From contig DATJNA010000115.1 of the NCBI GenBank assembly GCA_035508435.1, positions 27,256-91,255 of the forward strand: 64,000 bases of DNA. The letters run 5' to 3'. This document shows, in pieces, positions 18,009 to 26,237 of this stretch. The translations under genes and the position numbers were made by a program. How positions within the stretch are numbered: position 1 is the stretch's first letter; every line of letters starts with the position of its first letter. The notes below the pieces were generated by a model, which worked only from the letters and a program-made list of their open reading frames with translations, was not told where the DNA came from and did not search any database. Source of the DNA: JASHVB01 sp035508435. Its GTDB lineage: Bacteria; Pseudomonadota; Alphaproteobacteria; Acetobacterales; Acetobacteraceae.

Positions 18009-19145
18009 ATGTTCATCCGTCCCATGTTCCGCATCATCCCCGACGGCACGCGCATCAGGTTCATGCGCGGCCGCTTCATGGGGCTGATCGTCTCGGCGAT
18101 CCTGTCCACTGCCTCGGTGGTGTTGTTCTTCCACCCCGGGCTGCATCTGGGCATCGACTTCTCGGGCGGCGTGGTGATCCAGGCGAAGACGCCGGCACCG
18201 GCGGATTTCGGCGAGATCCGCGGGGCGCTGACCGCCGCCGGCATTCCGGACCAGGGGGTGCAGCGCTTCGGTGGCCCGTCCGATGTGCTGATCCGGCTTG
18301 GCACCCAGCCGACCGAGAAGGCCACCGACCAGATGGTGGACCGCGTGCAGGCCGCGCTGAATACCAAGGTGCCCGGCACGAAGATCATGCAGGCGGACGC
18401 GGTGGGCGCCTCGGTGTCCGCCGAACTGTTCCGTAACGGATTGCTCGCGCTGGGCATCAGCCTGGCAATGATCCTGGTTTACATCTGGTTCCGCTTCGAA
18501 TGGCAGTTCGCGGTCGGCGCCGTAGTGACGCTGATCCTGGACATCACCAAGGCGATCGGCTTCCTGGCGATCACGCGCATCGATTTCGACCTGGTGATGG
18601 TGGCGGCGATCCTGACCATCCTGGGCTATTCCACCAACGACAAGGTGGTGGTGTACGATCGGGTGCGGGAGAATCTGCGCAAATACAAGTCGATGCCGCT
18701 GCGCGAGCTGATCGACCTCTCCATCAACGAGACGCTGAACAGGACGTTGGGGACGTCGATGACGGTGTTCATCGCGGCGCTGCCGCTCGCCTTGTTCGGC
18801 GGGCAATCGATCTCCGGCTTCGCCTGGGTGATGCTGTTCGGCATCATCGTGGGCACGTCGTCGTCGATCTTTATTGCGGCGCCGATCCTGTTGTTCCTGG
18901 GCGAGCACCGGTTGCGGCGGGAATCAGTGGCGGCGCCGCAGACACAGGCGGTGAAGGCGTCGCTCGGTCCTGGACCGGCGGCTGCGCCGCGGGAGCCTCC
19001 GTCGGCACGCACGGCGGGTGGCGCCGAGCCGGCGCCGGTTGGGGCTGCCGGTCCGGCCGGTGCGCGGCCAGGGGAGCAACGGTCGGGCAATCGCGGCGGC
19101 TCGCGGACGGCGGCGCGGCAGGGCGGACGCGGGCGCGGGCGGTAA
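18009..19145 (+). CDS. secF: protein translocase subunit SecF
   Basis: A 378-residue partner of SecD. It shows the N-terminal helix, the LGIDFSGGVVIQAK motif, then five helices with TILGYSTNDKVVVYDRVREN and NETLNRTLGTSMTVFIA. The last 80 residues are Pro/Ala/Gly/Arg-rich and probably cytoplasmic, unusual compared with the short tail of E. coli SecF. The ATG at 18009 is chosen because the fold starts here; the frame is open far upstream inside secD. Confidence 0.95.
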   Translation: MFIRPMFRIIPDGTRIRFMRGRFMGLIVSAILSTASVVLFFHPGLHLGIDFSGGVVIQAKTPAPADFGEIRGALTAAGIPDQGVQRFGGPSDVLIRLGTQPTEKATDQMVDRVQAALNTKVPGTKIMQADAVGASVSAELFRNGLLALGISLAMILVYIWFRFEWQFAVGAVVTLILDITKAIGFLAITRIDFDLVMVAAILTILGYSTNDKVVVYDRVRENLRKYKSMPLRELIDLSINETLNRTLGTSMTVFIAALPLALFGGQSISGFAWVMLFGIIVGTSSSIFIAAPILLFLGEHRLRRESVAAPQTQAVKASLGPGPAAAPREPPSARTAGGAEPAPVGAAGPAGARPGEQRSGNRGGSRTAARQGGRGRGR

Positions 19146-19548
19146 CCGCGCGGCCCAAGTCGGCGGATGCAATCACCCTGCGCTCTGCCCGTCGTTTTGG
19201 TGCATGAGATCCCGGTGCGAATGTTCGTTGCCAGCGCCGGTGGCTGCCGCCGCGCATGGCGACTGAAACGCGATCCGGTGCGGTTGGCGGGAGAGCAAGA
19301 AATTGCAACCACTGAGGCACACTGGCGCACGCAGATGAGCGTCCGCCCCAGGGACGGCGGGTGTGGGGGACGGCGCGTGTGGGGGACGGCGCGTGTGGCG
19401 GGCGGCGTCGGGTCGCGGCGGCAGCGCGCTCGAGCAGCAACGCTGCGAGCGCGATGGGGCGCAGGATGCCGCGGTTGATGTGAGCGAGGATGACGGGAAG
19501 CCGGGCGGTGCCCCAGGGCAGCCCCTCGGCGACGCCAACCGGCGGGTA
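19146..19548. other. intergenic region without a recognisable gene
   Basis: The 403 bp after secF hold no open frame that looks coding. They contain a 16-bp tandem array (19352-19399), described separately, and GC-rich low-complexity DNA. secF and the CoA-transferase gene converge on it, so it probably carries their 3' ends. Confidence 0.6.
19352..19399. repeat. 16-bp tandem array, three units
   Basis: Three head-to-tail units of GGACGGCGSGTGTGGS start at 19352, 19368 and 19384; a fourth, more diverged unit may follow. The 16-bp period matches arrays at 50059 and 60740. Confidence 0.8.
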
Positions 19549-22161
19549 TCAGATCACCCCTTCCTCAGCCAGCCGTTCGACATCCGACGTTGACATGCCC
19601 AACAGGTTAGAGAGCACCCATTCATTGTCCTCGCCGTAGCAGGGTGCACCGCGGTTGGTGGGGCCCCCGATATAGGCAGGAGTGCGGCCGAACTTCATTG
19701 GCAACTCGTAGATCGGCCAGGTGCCGATCTTGGTGCCGGTGACTTCGGTCAGCCATTTCAAATGCCGCAGTTGCGGGTCGCGGTCGCAACGGTCCTCGGC
19801 GTTCTGGCAAACGCCTGCCGGAACGCCTGCGCGCTGGAGACGGACCATGAGCTCGAACGGTTCCTGCGTCGCGGTCCACGCCTGCACCGCGGCGTCCAGC
19901 GCATGCTGGTGTGCCAGCCGCGATTCCAACGTCGCGAAGCGGCGGTCGTGCAGCCATGCCTCTTGCCCCGCCAGATTCGCCAGCGCGCGCCACTCCACAT
20001 CGGTGAAGCAGGCGATGGCGATCCAACGGTCCGTCCCGGCACAGCGATACGCGCCGTGCGGCGCGGCCGCCTTGTACGGCGAGCGGTTGCCGTAGCGCGA
20101 CCACACCCGGTCATTCGCCGACCAATCGAGAATCGTTGTTCCGGTCAAGAACAATCCCGATTCGCATTGCGACGCATCGATCCACTGACCTTGCCCGGTG
20201 CGCTCGCGCCAGTACAGCGCGCCGAGCAAGGCCAGCGCGTAGCCGTAGGCGCCCATCCAATCGAGATAGGAATAGCCCCAGCCCACCGGCATCGCCGGAT
20301 CGGGGAGGCCCGACATGTCGCCCTGGCCTGCGAACGCCGCAGCCACCGGGCCCACGGTGCGCATTCGACCGTACAGCCCGTGTACGCCCATGCCGGACTG
20401 CTGGATATAGATGATGTCCGGGCGGATCGACTTCATCACGTCATAGCCGAGGCCCAGGCGTTGCAGCACGCCTGGCGAAAAGCCTTCCGCGACCACATCG
20501 CAAATGCGCACCAGATCCTTGGCGATCTGCAAGCCTTTCGGGTGGCGAATGTTCAACGAAATGCCGCGCTTGCCGGCGTTCTTGTTGTTGAACTGCCCGC
20601 CCATGTCGTGGTCCTTCACCCCGGGCAGCGGGCCGGTGGCGGCGTCGCGTGCAGCGCGTCCGCCGATGGGCGCCATGGCGGCCAGGCGCGTGTCGGGATT
20701 GTCCTTCCATTCCACCTTGAAGCCTTCCGCACCCATCGCGGCGAGGAACCGTGTGCCGCCGGCCGAAGCCAGGAACCAGGCGAAATCCAGGATCTTCACG
20801 CCCTGCAAGGGAAACGGCTTGTTGTGCAGCGCCGACAGACGCGGGTTCGGGTTGCCGCGCGGCTGTGCCGGCACGGTCGGGCGACGCGGTGAGGCCGACA
20901 GCACCGCTTCGGTGTCCTCGCCCAACAGCGGCGCACGCCGCCCGACCTGCCAGCTCGTCACGGTGCTGAGCCATTTGCTGGTGGGATAGCGGAAGCTGCG
21001 ACTCTGTTCCGGATGCGGCACGTCAGCAAAGCTCTTGCGGCGCAGCCAATGTTCGTCGAGCGCATTCTCGTGCGGCTTGCGCAGCGGCGCCCAGAGCAAT
21101 CCGGCATCCTGCGCCTCGCGCCAGGGCATGTCGGCATAGGTCCAGGCGCGAATGAAGCGTTGCACCACATCGAGCATGTGGGCACGCGCCTCGTCGCCGG
21201 CCGCGGAACCGGGCACCTGACGACCCTTCAGGTCGGCGTCCGGCGGGGGCGGCTGCAGATCGGCCTGCATTCCATAGTTGGTTAACAGCGGCACCAGGTT
21301 CTTCAGGTCCCGCGCGCCCATGCCATGTGACATGAACCAGCGGCCGTCCTTGGTGTGGCAGATGCTCGGCGAGTGATTCGGGGTTTCCACCGCATGGCGA
21401 TTGGTCGACCGCCACAATGGCACGCGCCGCATCACCCAGTGCATGATGTCGAGCTCGGGATTTTTCGACACCGCCTCGTGTACCGCGACCGAAACGTCCT
21501 GACCTTCACCGGTGCGGTGCCGGTGAATCAGCGCGGCGATGATGCCGGTGGCCAATTGCTCGCCGGCGATGTGATAGGCGTGCCACATCTGCGGTGCGAT
21601 CGGCGGCGTGTCGTATTGCAACTTCGGATCGGGATCGTAGCCGCAATTCATCATCACCCCGCCCAGTGCGAGGTGGATCAGGTCGGAGCCCTTGAAATGC
21701 GCCCATGGCCCGTCATCGCCGAATGGCGTGATGCGCGCGGTGACCAGCGTGGGGAAGCGCGCATTCAACGCGGCGCGGTCCAGCCCCAGCACCTGATTTA
21801 GCGCACCGCACGATGAATCGAGCAGGATGTCGGCGCCTTCCAGCAGATGCAGCAGCCGCTGCCGTGCCGGTGCTTCCCGCAGGTCGAGCACTACGGACTG
21901 CTTGCCGCGGTTGTAATTCCAGAAAAACAACGAGCGTTCCAGGCCGGGCTGGTCCTCCAGGTACGGGCCGATGCGGCGCGTGGCATTGCCTTCCGGTGGC
22001 TCAATCTTTACCACCTCGGCACCGAGACCGGAGAGTAATAGCCCGGTGTATTCGGCGCGCTCATCCGCGATTTCAACAACCCGCAGGCCAGAAAGCATGC
22101 CGGGACCGGCATTGCCCATCATCTCGCCCGGCCCGCGTTCGATCGCGCTGGCATCTGACAT
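19549..22161 (-). CDS. double-length class III (CaiB/BaiF) CoA-transferase
   Basis: An 870-residue fusion of two class III CoA-transferase modules. Module 1 (about 20-490) has LSGLRVVEIADERAEYTGLLLSGLGAEVVKIEPP. Module 2 (about 520-865) has LQGVKILDFAWFLASAGGTRFLAAMGAEGFKVEW and GKRGISLNIRHPKG. The family moves CoA between acyl groups through an aspartyl anhydride. At the expected aspartate both modules appear to have Glu (AVHEAVSKN; SQCESGLFL). The start at 22161 is backed by AGGAGG just upstream; the longer frame back to 22407 lacks similarity. It is divergent from an acyl-CoA synthetase gene, suggesting two ways to activate the same or related acids. Substrate unknown. Confidence 0.85.
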   Translation of the reverse strand: MSDASAIERGPGEMMGNAGPGMLSGLRVVEIADERAEYTGLLLSGLGAEVVKIEPPEGNATRRIGPYLEDQPGLERSLFFWNYNRGKQSVVLDLREAPARQRLLHLLEGADILLDSSCGALNQVLGLDRAALNARFPTLVTARITPFGDDGPWAHFKGSDLIHLALGGVMMNCGYDPDPKLQYDTPPIAPQMWHAYHIAGEQLATGIIAALIHRHRTGEGQDVSVAVHEAVSKNPELDIMHWVMRRVPLWRSTNRHAVETPNHSPSICHTKDGRWFMSHGMGARDLKNLVPLLTNYGMQADLQPPPPDADLKGRQVPGSAAGDEARAHMLDVVQRFIRAWTYADMPWREAQDAGLLWAPLRKPHENALDEHWLRRKSFADVPHPEQSRSFRYPTSKWLSTVTSWQVGRRAPLLGEDTEAVLSASPRRPTVPAQPRGNPNPRLSALHNKPFPLQGVKILDFAWFLASAGGTRFLAAMGAEGFKVEWKDNPDTRLAAMAPIGGRAARDAATGPLPGVKDHDMGGQFNNKNAGKRGISLNIRHPKGLQIAKDLVRICDVVAEGFSPGVLQRLGLGYDVMKSIRPDIIYIQQSGMGVHGLYGRMRTVGPVAAAFAGQGDMSGLPDPAMPVGWGYSYLDWMGAYGYALALLGALYWRERTGQGQWIDASQCESGLFLTGTTILDWSANDRVWSRYGNRSPYKAAAPHGAYRCAGTDRWIAIACFTDVEWRALANLAGQEAWLHDRRFATLESRLAHQHALDAAVQAWTATQEPFELMVRLQRAGVPAGVCQNAEDRCDRDPQLRHLKWLTEVTGTKIGTWPIYELPMKFGRTPAYIGGPTNRGAPCYGEDNEWVLSNLLGMSTSDVERLAEEGVI

Positions 22162-22384
22162 CGCGTTTCCTCCTCTATCCACCGGAGCGCGCACCGAGCC
22201 GCGCCCTGCTCCCATGACAATGTGTGGCATGTTGCCGGCAGTGGGCCAGTCACCGCAATGGTGGACGGGCGTGGCAAAGAGGCATTCGTGACACGGCGGA
22301 CACTCTGCTGCGACGCCGATTGTTCCGAGCCGATGCCGATCGCCACGCTTTGACAACATCGACGCCGCAGCCTTAGCTGGCCAG

Positions 22385-23938
22385 ATGCCGAAGTTGACCG
22401 AATACACCCGCTACCAGGACGCGCAGCGCGAATTCTCTTCGGCGCGGCTGTGGGTACTGTTCCAGGGCGACCGCTCGCATCTGAATATCGCCCATGAATG
22501 CGTCGACCGGCACGCGGCGGATCCCACCCGCGTCGCCATCTGGATAGCGTTCGCCGATGGCCACGACGAACGCCTCACGTTCCGCGCCATTGCCGAACGT
22601 TCAGCGCAGTTCGCGCACTGGCTGGCAGCGCAAGGCATCGGCAAGGGCGAGCGGGTTGCCATCATGCTGGAGCCGTCGCTCGCCTTCTATGCGGCATTGT
22701 TCGGCGTCATGAAGGCCGGCGCGGTTGCCGTGCCATTGTTCACATTGTTCGGCCCCGATGGCGTGCGTCTGCGGATCGACGACTGCACGCCGCGGCTGCT
22801 GGTGACCAATGCGGAGAAGGCGCACGCTCTGGGCGATCTGCCCGGCATCGGCGTCGCGATCGGCGACGACGAGTTCATGCGCGCGCTCGCCGCCTATCCC
22901 ACAAACTTCGTGCCGGATACCGCTCCCGACGACATGGCGATCTATCAGTACACATCCGGCACGACGCGCGAACTCCCGGAAGCCGTGCGCCATACGCACC
23001 GCGCCATCGTGACGCTGATGGTCGCCGCGCTGTACGGCACCGGCATTCGCCCCGGCGACCGGTTCTTTTGTCCGTCGTCGCCGGCCTGGGGGCATGGGTT
23101 GTGGCATGGCACCCTCGCACCGCTGGCGCTCGGTGTGCAAACCGGCACGTTCTCCGGCAAATTCGACCCGGCGCTGCTGCTGCGCGCGCTGCAGGCGTCG
23201 GGTACCACGAACCTTTCCGCCGCGGCGACGCATTTTCGGCTGATGAAGACCAGCGAGGCCGCCGACCGCTACGAGATGCGGCTCGACAAGATGTCCTTCA
23301 CCGGCGAGCCGATCGATGCCGATACGCTGGCCTTCGCCGAGCGCCGTTTCGGCACGACACTGTGCAGCATGTACGGCACCACCGAGGTCGGCGTGCTGCT
23401 GGTGAACTATCCGGGCGCCAGCGATTTCGTCGTCAGGCCTGGCGCTCTCGGCAAGCCAGTGCCCGGCATGCGCGTCGAGGTGCAACGGCCGGACGGCACA
23501 CCCTGCGCGCCGGAAGAGATCGGTGAAATCAAGGTATGGCGCCGCGACGGCTGGTTCTCGACCAAGGATCGCGGACGCATCGATAGCGACGGCTATTTCT
23601 ATCACGCCGGACGCGCGGATGATGTCATCATCTCCGCCGGCTGGACGATCGGCGCGATGGAAGTGGAGGCGACCCTGCTCGGGCACCCGGCGGTGCAGGA
23701 AGCCGCGGTGATCGGCGTTCCCGATACCACGCGCGGCCAGGTGGTGAAGGCGTTCATCGTGACCGATCGCGCACCCAATCCCGCCCTCACCGCCGAGCTG
23801 CAGGATTTCGTGCGGGCGCGGCTGAGCCAGCACGAATACCCCCGCCTCGTCGCATTCGTCTCCGAGCTTCCCAGGACGCCGGCGGGCAAGGTCAACCGCA
23901 AGGCGCTGCGCGATCGCGAAGCCGCCACCCGTGCCTGA
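22385..23938 (+). CDS. AMP-binding acyl-CoA synthetase
   Basis: A 517-residue adenylate-forming ligase that activates a carboxylic acid to its CoA thioester. It shows the P-loop YTSGTTRELPEAVRHTH (a variant without the usual PKG), SMYGTTEVG, DRGRIDSDGYFYHAGRADD and the C-terminal catalytic lysine in PAGKVNRKALR. The look is that of medium-chain/aromatic acyl-CoA synthetases of the acetyl-CoA-synthetase branch. It heads a two-gene unit with the MaoC gene 13 bp downstream and faces the CoA-transferase across a 223-bp promoter region. Confidence 0.87.
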   Translation: MPKLTEYTRYQDAQREFSSARLWVLFQGDRSHLNIAHECVDRHAADPTRVAIWIAFADGHDERLTFRAIAERSAQFAHWLAAQGIGKGERVAIMLEPSLAFYAALFGVMKAGAVAVPLFTLFGPDGVRLRIDDCTPRLLVTNAEKAHALGDLPGIGVAIGDDEFMRALAAYPTNFVPDTAPDDMAIYQYTSGTTRELPEAVRHTHRAIVTLMVAALYGTGIRPGDRFFCPSSPAWGHGLWHGTLAPLALGVQTGTFSGKFDPALLLRALQASGTTNLSAAATHFRLMKTSEAADRYEMRLDKMSFTGEPIDADTLAFAERRFGTTLCSMYGTTEVGVLLVNYPGASDFVVRPGALGKPVPGMRVEVQRPDGTPCAPEEIGEIKVWRRDGWFSTKDRGRIDSDGYFYHAGRADDVIISAGWTIGAMEVEATLLGHPAVQEAAVIGVPDTTRGQVVKAFIVTDRAPNPALTAELQDFVRARLSQHEYPRLVAFVSELPRTPAGKVNRKALRDREAATRA

Positions 23939-23951
23939 CAGGAGTTTCATA

Positions 23952-25091
23952 ATGCCTTCCCATTCGACGCGGTATTTTCCGGCGATCACCGACGCGGCGC
24001 TGGATGCCCTGCGCAAACGCATTGGCGCGCCGATCGAGGATAGCGTCGAACCCTGGTGCTACGAGGCGACACGCGACAATATCCGCCACTACGCACATGG
24101 CATCGGTGACGACAATCCGCTGTGGTGCGATCCGGCCTATGCCGCGAAGACGCGCTATGGCGGCATCGTCGCACTTCCGAGTTTCCTGTTTGCGACCAGC
24201 AGGATCGTGTCGGGCTATGTTGGCGGGCTGCCAGGCGTGCATGCGATGTGGGCCGGCGCGGACTGGACCTGGCACAGGCCGGTGCTGCGCAATGAGGAAA
24301 TCCGCACGGAATCCTTCTTGAAGGACCTGGTTGAACACCAGACACGTTTTGCCGGCCGCGCGGTGCAGCAGATCTATCACGTCAGGTTCTTCAACCAGCA
24401 CGGCGATGCGGTGGCCGAGGCGGATAGCTGGTGCTTTCGCACCAACCGCGATGAGGCGCGCGAGAAGGGCACGAAATACACGGAAACACGCGAAAAACCC
24501 CCGCTCGCCTACAGTGAGCAACAGCTTGCCGAGATCTACCGCCATTATCATGAGGAGGCAGTGCGCGGCGCAACGCCGCGTTATTGGGAAGACGTGTCAG
24601 TCGGCGATGCTCTGCCGGTGATGGTGAAGGGGCCGATGACGGTGACCGGCTTCATCGCCTATGCGCAGGGCTGGGGCGGGCTCTACATCCGCGCCAACAA
24701 GCTTGCCTGGCGGCTCGTCCACGCGCATCCGGGGCTGGGGATCAAAAACCGCTTCGGCATTCCGGATTGCCCGGAACGGGTGCATTGGGAAGAGGAATTC
24801 GCGCATATGGTCGGCGCGCCCGGCGCCTATGATTACGGGCCCGAGCGTTGCTCCTGGCTGACCCATCACATCACCAACTGGATGGGTGACGACGGGTTCC
24901 TGCGCCGTGCGCACTGCCAGATACGGCGGCACAATCCCGCGGGCGATACGTTGTTCATAAGGGGCAGCGTGACGCGGAAGTTTCAGCAAGATCGGCGGCA
25001 GCTTGTGGAGATCGCGCAGGAAGCGCGCAACCAGGATGACGAGCTGTCGGCAACCGGAAGCGCCGTCGTTGAATTGCCTTCGCGCGGCTAA
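23952..25091 (+). CDS. double-hotdog MaoC/FAS1-type acyl dehydratase
   Basis: A 379-residue protein with two hotdog domains. The N-terminal one has HYAHGIGDDNPLWCDPAYAA. In R-specific hydratases the motif is D-x-NPLH; here the histidine is replaced by Trp, as in the FAS1-dehydratase-like branch, so hydratase chemistry is uncertain. The ATG at 23952 has AGGAG at good spacing; an in-frame ATG 21 bp upstream is disfavoured. It probably hydrates or dehydrates an acyl-CoA made by the upstream synthetase. Its stop overlaps the stop of the convergent hydrolase. Confidence 0.8.
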   Translation: MPSHSTRYFPAITDAALDALRKRIGAPIEDSVEPWCYEATRDNIRHYAHGIGDDNPLWCDPAYAAKTRYGGIVALPSFLFATSRIVSGYVGGLPGVHAMWAGADWTWHRPVLRNEEIRTESFLKDLVEHQTRFAGRAVQQIYHVRFFNQHGDAVAEADSWCFRTNRDEAREKGTKYTETREKPPLAYSEQQLAEIYRHYHEEAVRGATPRYWEDVSVGDALPVMVKGPMTVTGFIAYAQGWGGLYIRANKLAWRLVHAHPGLGIKNRFGIPDCPERVHWEEEFAHMVGAPGAYDYGPERCSWLTHHITNWMGDDGFLRRAHCQIRRHNPAGDTLFIRGSVTRKFQQDRRQLVEIAQEARNQDDELSATGSAVVELPSRG

Positions 25092-25969
25092 GGCCGGGTC
25101 CGCGCCAGCATCTCCAGCAGCATCGCATTCACCGTCACCGGCGCTTCGTAGGCGATCCAATGTCCGCCGCCCGGAATCATCCGCACATCGGCTTTCGGAC
25201 GGCGTTCGCGCACCACCGCGACGCGCTCCGGCGCACGCGGATTGGCCGGCGCATCGAGCTCGCCCCAGATCGCATTCAGCGGCGCCTCCACCCGGTCCAG
25301 CGCGCGCCATACCACGCCGCTGCGCGACAGGGTGGGCGTCTTCAGGCGCGAGCGCACCGTGTTCCAGTCCTGGATCGCCAGCGCCAGGTCGTCGATCTTC
25401 GCCGGATCGGCGATCATCAGGCGGCTGAGATTGATGCGGTGGGTATCGACACGCTCCTGCCCTTCCAGATGGCGCACCTTCAGCAATTCGACGCGGCTGC
25501 CGAGCGGGCCGACGCCGCTGCAGCCGATGATCGTCACCGAGCGGACCCGCGCGCCGCGCAGCGCACCGATGCAGCTCGCCATCACGCTGCCGAATGAGAA
25601 ACCCGCCACATCGTAGGTTGTTTCGGTGCCGATCAGCGTGTCGATGCCGGCGGCAACAATCTCCGCCACCGCGAAGGCATCATCGCCATTTGGCGGAAAG
25701 CTGGACTCGCCAAGCCCGGGCAGGTCGGCCACGAGCAAGCGATAATGCTGCGAGAGTTCCGGGATGTTGCGCACCCAGTGGCGCCAGGAGCCGGCGCCGC
25801 CATGAAACAATGCCAGCACAGGGGCGGTGCCGCCCGATGCGTCCCAGATGTGCCACACCATGCTGCCATCGCCACACGGCGTTTCGCGGCGGACCGACTG
25901 CGCTTCCAGCCGGTCCAGGATCGTCTGCGGGTCTTCGGTCACCTGATCGTTCATGGCCGTTGCGTCCAT
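25088..25969 (-). CDS. alpha/beta hydrolase
   Basis: A 293-residue hydrolase. It has the oxyanion motif HGGAGSWRHW, nucleophile elbow GFSFGS, a likely acid in GELDAP and the histidine in GGGHWIAYE. Such enzymes cleave esters, thioesters or C-C bonds; the neighbours suggest an acyl-CoA or ring-cleavage product. Two Met codons (25969, 25954) are possible starts; GAGGAG sits almost against the first and 16 nt before the second. Confidence 0.8.
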   Translation of the reverse strand: MDATAMNDQVTEDPQTILDRLEAQSVRRETPCGDGSMVWHIWDASGGTAPVLALFHGGAGSWRHWVRNIPELSQHYRLLVADLPGLGESSFPPNGDDAFAVAEIVAAGIDTLIGTETTYDVAGFSFGSVMASCIGALRGARVRSVTIIGCSGVGPLGSRVELLKVRHLEGQERVDTHRINLSRLMIADPAKIDDLALAIQDWNTVRSRLKTPTLSRSGVVWRALDRVEAPLNAIWGELDAPANPRAPERVAVVRERRPKADVRMIPGGGHWIAYEAPVTVNAMLLEMLARTRP

Positions 25970-26094
25970 ACTCCTCGCCTGGAAACGCTGGTAACAGGGG
26001 AAGGCGGGGCTGTCGAATTGGGGGCGCGTGGGACCAGCACGCGCCTCGCCATCGTGGGGAGGCCGGCGCACTTGTCATTGTGAGGCGCAAACTT

Positions 26095-26187
26095 GTCATT
26101 GCGAGGCCCAGGGGGCCGAAGCAATCTCGGTCGAGTGTGCATCCGCATGACCCGGATTGTTTCGGCCCTGCGGGCCTCGCAATGACG
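26095..26187. repeat. REP-like bipartite inverted element A
   Basis: TGTCATTGCGAGGCCC followed by GGGCCGAAGCAATC on the left is mirrored on the right by GATTGTTTCGGCCCTGCGGG then CCTCGCAATGACGG. The halves can fold into a long stem-loop. A partial extra copy of the left half lies at about 26073. It sits 50 bp before the putA start codon. Confidence 0.85.
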
Positions 26188-26237
26188 GAGGATTTGCTAA
26201 TGACGGAATCCCGCACGACCGAAGCCACGGAACCAGC

